A stretch of DNA of 64,000 nucleotides, from contig MNCI01004263.1 in the NCBI GenBank assembly GCA_015680685.1, forward strand, positions 149,517-213,516. Reading direction: 5' to 3'. The stretch's first letter is position 1. Each line of letters opens with the position of its first letter. The notes beneath the pieces were generated by a model. That model was not told the DNA's origin and did no database searches. It was given only the letters and a program-made list of their open reading frames with translations. This document shows, piece by piece, positions 56,561 through 64,000 of this stretch. This stretch comes from Gnetum montanum (lineage: Eukaryota; Streptophyta; Gnetopsida; Gnetales; Gnetaceae). Made by a program: the position numbers and the translations under genes.

Positions 56561-59135
56561 AGGCACTCTCACAAGGGTCTCAGGGGAACTATAGGGGGTT
56601 GCATGTCAGGGTGTTTTGGCACCCGAATCAAAAAGGAAGTGGGTCAAGTTTCTAATGGTGTGGTTACCGTTGTGATAGAAGGAGGTATGCAAATGATGAA
56701 TGGTTTTTGTGGTGCATGGAATGTGCATATGATGAAAGGTGTTTGGGGAGGTGTTGAGGTAGGAATAGTCCTAGAAGGTCTATGGATTACAAAAGGTTTT
56801 CAAGAGGTGTCTTGCCCATTTTTCACATGAATAGTGTTAATCACATATGGTGAGTCTTTAGTATTGAGAGGATCCTTGTAGACTCCCATAGGTTGGTTTT
56901 GGGGCTTTATTGGGTTTGCCTCATCAAATACTATTTCACCCTTGTCAATCATGTGTTGTATATCTTATTTTAAAGTAAAGCAGTAGTTAATTCTATGCCC
57001 ACACCATTGGTGATATTCACAAAATCTGTCCAACCTAAAGCCTCTTGGAATGGGGGGCTCATTAGCTGTTGCTAAAGTTAGGTTTTTAGCCAACTCACAG
57101 AATCGATCATGTTTTTGGGATGCCGTGGGGGACATTTGTTTTTGTTTGATTAACTTGGCCCTTAGAAGTTGATCTAACAATTGTGAAGGCTTCATAGTCA
57201 AGGGTTTATATTGAGTGGGATATTTTTGTTTGAATGTACGAGTGTGACCCATGTTTGTGTTTTTATTTGAGGAAGATTCGAGTGTAGGCATAGATGTGGT
57301 TATTTCATGGCTATTTGGAGTAGTGGGTTATTTCCTTTCTATCATGAATGATTAGGTTGGGATGCCTCTACCACCGTTGCCACCACTGTTTTGGATTTAT
57401 CCTTATCTTTCCTCATATGTTGGCTCTTAAAGGCTATGTAAGCTAGGTCTTTACTTACTTGCGCCGCCTCTTCTATGTTCTTAATTTGTGCGAATCCTTA
57501 ACTCAAAGTACGAGCACTCAAATAATAATGTTTTAATTTAATGAAGTCATTCATGGCTGCCTTAAGGATGGTAAGCAAATATGTTTTAGGGATGGGCTCA
57601 TGAATTTTATTCAGGGCTACACTCCACCTTTGGATAAATTTTTGTACTGCCTCTAACAACGCCTGTTTAATCTAAATCAGACCATCTGGTGTGACCTTAG
57701 GTTTTAAATTATATTTGAGATGGGTAATGAACTAATGTAACAAATCCTCTAGAGAGGATATGGAGTTACAAGGTAATGCTCGGTACTAGTCTAAATCTTT
57801 TCCTATGAAGGACATAGAAAATACATATAGAATTGCATGAGTCCAGGCCTAAAGCAATAGACATTCTAGGCGAAATGTTACTAGATGGGAATTTGGATCT
57901 TCTTCTCCATTATATTTTTCTAGTTGAGGTAATGAGATTCCCTTTGGTAAGGTTAAGGGTGGAATTGAAGGGTGTATTGGGTCATCTTCGTAGAAATCTA
58001 GAACCTTGAATTCCTCACTGTTTGTAGTTTTAAGGCACTTTATTTCCTCAGTTAATGAGTGCATCATGTTCTTTGTGTCTACCCACTCTTGGGCAGTAGG
58101 TAAGCCAGCTAGTTGAGTAGATTGCGATTGGTAATAGTTTGATTGTTGCATTGTTTGTGGAAATGGAGACTATTGGATTGTCAGTTATTGTGGTGGAGAA
58201 ACATTCAAAGATGGGATTGTAGGGTGCAATACATTGTAGTCAGTAGGTTGGGGTTGCTGAACATCTGGTGAAACCCACTACCTAGCCATAGGTTGTGAGG
58301 TGACATATTGAATGTGTTGGAATGAAGTAATCAGAGGTGATCCATGGGTTTGTACTTGTGGCATGTAGTGGGTGGACGTGGAAGCTGGTATAACTAATGG
58401 CATCCCAATTACTTGAGGTTAGAAGATTGATCCTGCATTAGTTGGAGGAGGTAGTTATTGGAACTGTACTTGTGGAGGAAAAGGTAACGCAGTGACTAGA
58501 GGTATGATGGAGATGGACATATCAAATTGAGTGTTGGGCATGGAGAAGGTGGGAATGGAAGTCGGTGCTTCCTATAGAGAAGTTGGTGCTCAAGTGTTTA
58601 TAGATAAAGGAAGAAGTATGGCTTCTTCTAGGAAAGGTTGGAATGATGGGTTTGTATGGGCATGAGGATTGATGGTATGGTATAAAGCCCCATGCTCAGA
58701 TTGGGCTATAAAGTCATCTTCCTCCTATCCACTTTGAGGCTTTATCGGAGATGGCTATAAGGCTTGACTCCTTGCCATGAGAAGCTGAGATATGAGTTGA
58801 TGATGTGGCTCAAAAAGGGGGATTATATCAAATGCTAAGGGAGTGAACTCATGACCTCCCTTGTAAATGAGCTCATAGTTTCTCTTTGCTTCTCTTTATA
58901 TGTGATTGATAGGAAGGTTGGCTTGAATCTTCACACAAATGAAGTTATATTGTTTTGGTGTGAGGATTGCATAAGTAGGTTCTTTGCCCTGTAACCTAAG
59001 TGACTGGCAAGTTGGACGTTGAGGGTTTATCTATTCAATGATAGTTATGGATTCCATCGTAGTCACAGGGTTTGAGGTCCCGACCCCAAAGTTAGATATG
59101 GGAAGTGTCGCTGTGCTGATCTAGGAAGATTCCAT
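56561..59135 (-). pseudogene. Gag, copy B
   Basis: Starts MESS at 59135, then LRLQGKEPTYAILTPKQYNF. Core fragment 58151-57849: LEKYNGEEDPNSHLVTFRLE. Knuckle CEYHQWCGHRINYC near 57015-56970 keeps all four CX2HX4HX4C residues. KPFVIHRPS-type repeats are weak at 56800-56600. There are several stops and at least two frame changes between the open pieces (59135, 58151 and 57291 frames differ). Order and content match E and copy 1. Confidence 0.8.
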
Positions 59136-59149
59136 AGCGAGTGTGAGTA

Positions 59150-59335
59150 AACTGGGCTAGACAAGCTGAGTGTGCGTAAGCTAGCTTGAAAAGTTGGCAT
59201 GCATAAGCTAGCTTGACAAGCTAATGTACATAAGCTAGCTTGACAAGTTGGTGTGTGTAAGCTAGCTTGACAAGCTGGCGTGCATCAACTAGCTTAACAA
59301 GCTGGCTTGACAAGCTGGCGTGTACTAGGAAAGAT
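59150..59335 (-). repeat. Leader motif array, copy B
   Basis: Five to six near-tandem words TAAGCTAGCTTGACAAGCTGG / AAGTTGG, each about 29 bases apart, between primer site and gag. The word contains the palindrome AAGCTAGCTT; it also occurs in the B LTR (35008, 60313). Confidence 0.8.
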
Positions 59336-59614
59336 GTAGGTTGCAATTATTCAGAGGAGCTCACTATGATTGGTCAATGGTGGTGATGGAAACATTACTT
59401 AGTTGGCTACCTATGAAGTGTCTTGTTTGAGTAGCATGTGTACGTTGTTTGGGTTCTAATGATGCAATTGTAGAGTTTAAAGTGTTGGCCGTAACGTAAG
59501 AGTGCTGGCAGACTAGGGTGGGCTTGAGCAAGCTCAGCATGAGTTTGACACTTAGTATACACAACTTTTAAAGGGTAGAGGGATCAACATTTTGATGAGA
59601 TGGTAAATAATATA

Positions 59615-59633
59615 GGTCCTCCTTCTAGTCCCA
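59615..59633 (-). other. Primer-binding site remnant, copy B
   Basis: The minus strand reads TGGGACTAGAAGGAGGACC; differences from the E site are at positions 4 to 6 and one downstream base. Confidence 0.75.
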
Positions 59634-59639
59634 CTTTAC

Positions 59640-61299
59640 TGTGCTGACCGAAATCATCGATGTAAGGCTGAAAGGGAAAAAAACAAATGCCGAAAGATTG
59701 TTGGAGAGACATAGCCGACCCTACCTTTGCGTGAGGGAAAGTTGGAAAAGAAAGAAATGAAGGAAGAGTAGCTTGGATGGTTTGCACGCAAATCAACTAA
59801 GGACTTCCTCGAGCATAAGCTATGGCTTGCGCTGGGGTTGTCGTAACTGGTAATGTACAAAATGTAAATGAAGCATATGAAGAAGCATAAAATGAATCAG
59901 AACAAAGAAAATAATGTAATGGAAGGCAATAATGAACTATATTATATTACTTAACAAGGATGTGCACCAGTCAAAGTGTATTTATGGGTGTAGATGGAAA
60001 GTCAAGCACTAAGCCCTAGAGTGATGTGTTTCAGGTGCTTGGATGCTAGGAGTCACATGTGCCCAAGTGCCCAAAGTTGCCAGTAAATGTTCCCAAAGCT
60101 ATCAACCTTTAAAATTTCCAACCTTGTTTATGTGAATGGATAGGGTATTTATAAGGTTTTTCTAGATTCAGGTGTGGAATTCATGGATGAGATTGATGGC
60201 TAAGAGATGAGAGGAAGATGGATTGTGTGATAGGTGTTTGATGGGCATGCGTAGGCAAGCTACATTCTTGACCGGATGCACTGTATCTTACATCATGTAT
60301 TAGCTTACGCAAGCTAGCTTACATGCATAGAAGAAGATACAATTTTAAGCGTAAGATCTTGACAAGTTCACAAATGATGAAAATTTACAATGAAATGATA
60401 GTGTACAACAAGAGAAATTGACTCCGGCTCGCTTGGAACTTCTTGATCCCTGAATTGACTACTGTAGGGTGTTGATGCGAGTGGTTTTGTGGCATTTTGT
60501 GTCATCTCTATTTCACCAAAGCTTCTAGCATGAGTTTATTTTATCATGGCATGTCCTCAACATGTGTTTGACATGCTTTTGACTAGACATGATTAGTACT
60601 CACACTGTACTCATGCTGCTAGCATGACCTCAATGTGAGTGAGCTAAAAATGATACATTTCATACCAATTTTTAAATTTTGAAGCCTGTTTCTTGAGTAT
60701 AGAAATTTCCTGACTATGTTTGACCCTACGAGTGATCTACAAGTTGAAAACTGAGCTTGGATGTGCCTTTTTTTGAACTACTTTTGGTAGCTCACACTAG
60801 ACTCACGCTGCCAACATGAGCTCAGCATGACCACAACGTGACCTACAAAAAATTAGTAATTTTGGACCTAAAGTCTAGAATTATGGAGGCTGGGACTTCA
60901 AGTAGTCATCAATAAACCTTGAGGATGAGTTGCACCTTTGAATTCAAATCATTTTGATTTGATTTCAAGGCCCTTGGAGTTGCTCATGCTGGACTCACGC
61001 TACCAGCGTGACCTTAGTGTGACCAAGAAAATTTGTACAATCTAGCCAAAAATTTGAACTCTCGAATCCTAAAACTTGAAGTGGACAACAATGGCCCTAT
61101 GAAGATGACTTGCACCCTCATATTGGACCATTTTTAACTTGATCTTAAAGTCATTGTAGTTGCTCATGCTGGGGGCAAGCTCAGCTTGACAAGCCCAGCA
61201 TGACTTCCATGCCTTAGTCAAATTTTTGCCTCTCAAAAGCTAAAAAGACACTAAGTAGTTCTTGTTTCATAGTGTTAGGCCGAAATTGATGGTGTTTCA
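59640..61299 (-). repeat. 5' LTR of copy B
   Basis: 1660 bases matching the split 3' LTR. Minus-strand TATA CTTATAAATACCC at 60145-60154. Upstream of it are CTCACGCTGCCA / GCGTGACC words at 60600-60630, 60790-60845 and 60985-61025. Confidence 0.88.
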
Positions 61300-61304
61300 G
61301 TGGC
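61300..61304. repeat. Target-site duplication GTGGC, right side of copy B
   Basis: Four of five bases match GTGGT at 34315-34319. Confidence 0.7.
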
Positions 61305-63370
61305 ATAGCCCACAATAGGGTTGTGGAATATTTGATGGAACTACCAGAAACATAGCCAATGCAACCCTCTATAGCATCTTTGAGTTTGGATCAAGCATTC
61401 CAACTCATCCAAACTCTCACGAAGGAATTTAGATTGTTTAAAGTGGCCAAACTAGAAATAGTCCACATGATGGAATTCTATCATGATGATTCCATCAGCC
61501 TTACAGTCTAGAAGCTAACACTGCCTCTTGGGGTTTAATTGCCCCAATTCACAAAATACAATGGTGAAGGGGATTCCAAGACTCACTTAGTAACATTCCA
61601 TTTTAAGTGCTTACTTTTGAACGCATGGCCACATGAAATCATTTGCATCTTTCCCATGTTCTTTACTAGTAAAGCTCTTGATTGGTATCATGTACTTCCT
61701 AGAGCTTTCATTTCAACTTTAGAGGAGCTGCTAAGCTAGTTTGTGACTCACTTCAAGTATAACTTGAAGCTTGAGGCCATGCTAGATCAACTGATGAATG
61801 TTAAACAAGGGATGTTAAAGTTAGTGCAAAAGTTTATACAATGTTGGAGTGCCTCCCTCAACAAAATCCATGAGCCGCTGGCTATCTTCAAGGACACAGT
61901 AAATGATTTTATCAAATTGAAGCTATACTACTTAGTCCTATGCTCTCTTAGCCAAGTTTTTTCTTACACAAAGAGCATACAAGATGCAGTGGAAGCCAAT
62001 AGGGACCCAGCCTATGTGGCCTACAAAAATGTGCATGTGAAAAAAGACAAAGAAAAGGGAAAGGCCACAACAACCATTGTAGCTATGGCTGATGAAGCTA
62101 AACCCCCTACAATAACAAGCCAATAGCTAAGACACCTAAATTCCCAACCAACAACAAGGCATTGGGTTCTAGCACTACATGAACTAGCCAACCCACATCA
62201 TTGGTAGCCATAGGGCAAGCTTCCCAAAGGCCAAAATTTGAGCACAAGGATCGCTCAAAGTATAGCCCCTTGTCAATCAAGCTATTAGATCTCTTAGATC
62301 AGCTACATAGTACTGGGCACATTCAACACAAACAAATGTCAGAGGATGCATGGAAACACCATGAGAGGTACTATGAGGTCCTAAGAAATCCTTCAATGAC
62401 TATGCCATATGAGCCCCCAGTCCCTAAGAATTTTAGATTGGATTAGTTCTGCAACTATCATTAGTTGCATGGCCATGACACAGACTATTTCCTAGTGTTA
62501 CAAGATGACATTTAACACATGACTAATTAAGGAAAATTGGTCCTTGATGAAAGAAATCCTATCTGACCAGAGAACCAATTGATGAAGGTCTATAAGGACC
62601 CACTCAATGGCAATTATGTAGGTTACATTATCAATGCTATTAGCATTGATGACGATGTAGAACCAACACATGAACCATTTGTGGTCTATGTTCCATTTGA
62701 TGACACTGGAGCCTTAACATCAACTAGACCATAGGCACCCTTTTTCATCAAAGTGCCACCTTAGGCACCAATGATGCCCTTTGTGGTTAGGGCCACATAG
62801 CACATTGCAACAATGGCAACCCAAACACCTTTTTTCATGAGGTTGCCAAAACATGTTGACCCCCAATCTACCTAGACGTTGGTAATGGGAATTGCATCAC
62901 GACCTACCTACCCAAAGAGAGATGATGAGTGTCTTTCCAACAAGATGACTAAGGAGTGCATAGAGCTAGGTCCTCCTAAGCCCACTCCCTTATCAGCCAT
63001 CCCCATGGCCTCATTGTCCCAAACCACCAATGCAAACATGAACAATCAATAGACAAGCACCAAGGCTCGAAGGCCCATGGCACAACCAAAAGCCAAATCT
63101 CCTCCTTGGGAAATTTTCCTCCTAGGACACATGGAGGAAGTAAAAGTCACCAAAATAATAGATGGTGGAAAATATTTTTTAGATGTGCTAGCATAAGCTA
63201 AGTAGTTTCTAAAATAGAAAAATACAACTTTAAGCCTATATGACTTGCTCATGACCTCTCTTGCTTACCACGAGGCCTTGGTTCACATGCTGGCATCTAT
63301 TCCTATTAAAGAAGAGATGCTAGCAAATTAAAAGGCCATCCATGCCATAATGTTCCCACCCACAACTAGA
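61305..63370 (+). pseudogene. Gag, copy D, part after the B insertion
   Basis: Core: LPQFTKYNGEGDSKTHLVTF, SKALDWYHVLPRAFIS, FVTHFKYNLKLEAMLDQL and NDFIKLKLYYL at 61530-61940. Knuckle CNYH-x-LHGHDTDYF near 62445-62495 has Phe in place of the last Cys. VYKDPLN, then PFVVYVP, PFFIKVP, PFVVRA and PFFMRLP repeats at 62680-62850. GPPKPTPLSAIP near 62970, then LYDLLMTSLAYHEALVHMLA before the protease. All in the order of E. Many stops at Gln positions (CAG/CAA to TAG/TAA). Confidence 0.82.
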
Positions 63371-64000
63371 GAGTCAAGGTCAAAACCCTTGACATTTTGT
63401 GATGAGGCAGTCAAAGCTGACCCTAAAAAGGATTAGGTAATCACTATACCCATGTTCATAACGATTTGTGTAGGTTAATACAAAATTTGCAGGGTGCACA
63501 TTGACGATAGGGTAGCAACCAATGTTATCCCATTCCCCATCATTGATAAGCCTGGCCTGGTTGATTAGAGTATTCCAACAATAATGAAATGTTTGAAGTC
63601 CTTCAATGGAGCATGTTTTTTCGTAAAAGGGATAGTCATGATAAATTTTGTCATAGGGAAGAAATTCCATACCAATGCTAAATTCATTGTGCTTGAAGAA
63701 ATGCCTAAATTCAACCTAATCTTAGGAAGGTCCTGGTTAGCCTAGCTATGGACCATTTCTTCACCTATCCACTAAGAGATCCACTTACCCTATGAGGGTG
63801 GTGATCTATGGTGACAATGTAGTCCCTTTGACCATTAACAATGTAGATACTAAACAAGGGTTACATGTAGAGTTCTCTGAAGATAAACCACCCATTTGTA
63901 ATGATGGTCAATGTTATTTGACCGATGTTAAATAACCAAGCAAGGAAAGTGACCTCTATGAGGAAGCTCTATGGGTAGAATTACCCTTCTTTGTAGTAGA
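63371..64000 (+). pseudogene. Retropepsin, copy D (runs off the window)
   Basis: PMFITICVG, CRVHIDDRVATNVIPFPII (active site D-D-R), GACFFVKGIVMINFVIG, FIVLEEMPKFNLILGRSWLA, SSPIH and IHLPYEGGD. A final EEALWVELPFFVV matches the conserved tail SWSELPFDI. Stops are present and the frame shifts after PYEGG. The element continues beyond 64000. Confidence 0.78.

Larger units (their letters stand above)
34320..61299 (-). mobile_element. Internally deleted Tat-like retrotransposon, copy B, interrupted by copy E
   Basis: The minus-strand element has a 5' LTR at 59640-61299 and a 3' LTR at 34320-35535 plus 52438-52916, which is split by copy E. Without E it is about 10.1 kb. It keeps primer site, leader, gag, protease, the protease-side tandem array, the last exon of the antisense gene, the last part of integrase, the integrase-side array and the PPT. 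RT, both RNase H domains, most of integrase and most of the antisense gene are missing, through one deletion with its join near 54482. LTR identity is lower than in E, and E sits inside it, so B is older. Confidence 0.88.

Overview
This window looks like intergenic DNA from a large, repeat-rich land-plant genome. A gymnosperm or another seed plant with a big genome is my guess, but the sequence alone cannot fix the species. I find no host gene, tRNA or rRNA. Almost every recognisable base belongs to LTR retrotransposons, most of them several copies of one Ty3/gypsy family of the Tat/Ogre type. That assignment rests on a second RNase H domain after the first, no chromodomain, a CX2HX4HX4C-type Gag knuckle and a TGGCGC... 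primer-binding site.

Layout. (1) 155 to about 3.7 kb: a decayed chromovirus-like gypsy element on the minus strand (copy A), cut inside its RT. (2) 3.7-6.7 kb, continuing at 27.26-27.67 kb: an unassigned LTR-element-like host (H) with LTR, Met-type primer site and gag-like frame. (3) 6679-27253 (+): a complete but decayed 20.6-kb Tat-like element (copy 1) inserted in H, with both LTRs and an ATCAT target duplication. (4) About 27.7-31.4 kb (+): a short gag/protease derivative (copy C). (5) About 31.4-34.3 kb, continuing at 61.3-64 kb (+): copy D, LTR plus gag plus protease. (6) 34320-61299 (-): copy B, internally deleted, inserted in the gag of D. (7) 35536-52432 (-): copy E, 16.9 kb, inserted in the 3' LTR of B with a perfect GTGAC duplication. 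E is the youngest and best preserved.

Shared architecture. In both full-length copies (1 and E) the order is LTR, PBS, leader with short-motif array, gag, protease, a tandem array, a multi-exon gene on the OPPOSITE strand, a second small array, RT-RNaseH-second RNaseH-integrase, a third array, PPT, LTR. The antisense gene has its own TATA box, about eight exons with GT/AG borders and consistent phases, and would encode a protein of roughly 1000 residues that I do not recognise. Its last exon also survives in B. Gag-protease and RT-integrase are therefore separated by 6-7 kb, which would need splicing or a separate transcript; legume Ogre elements are known to have an intron at this same place.

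Two further patterns stand out. First, within each copy the LTR, the leader and the first intron/promoter of the antisense gene share a copy-specific short motif (GCGTATACGC in E, TCACGCTG in copy 1), as if a trans-acting factor and its sites were co-evolving. Second, all three internal non-coding intervals carry units built on one core, AGTTTA..GTC..GGAC, always in the antisense-gene orientation. Most in-frame stops arise from Gln or Arg codons by C-to-T change, as expected for methylated, silenced elements.
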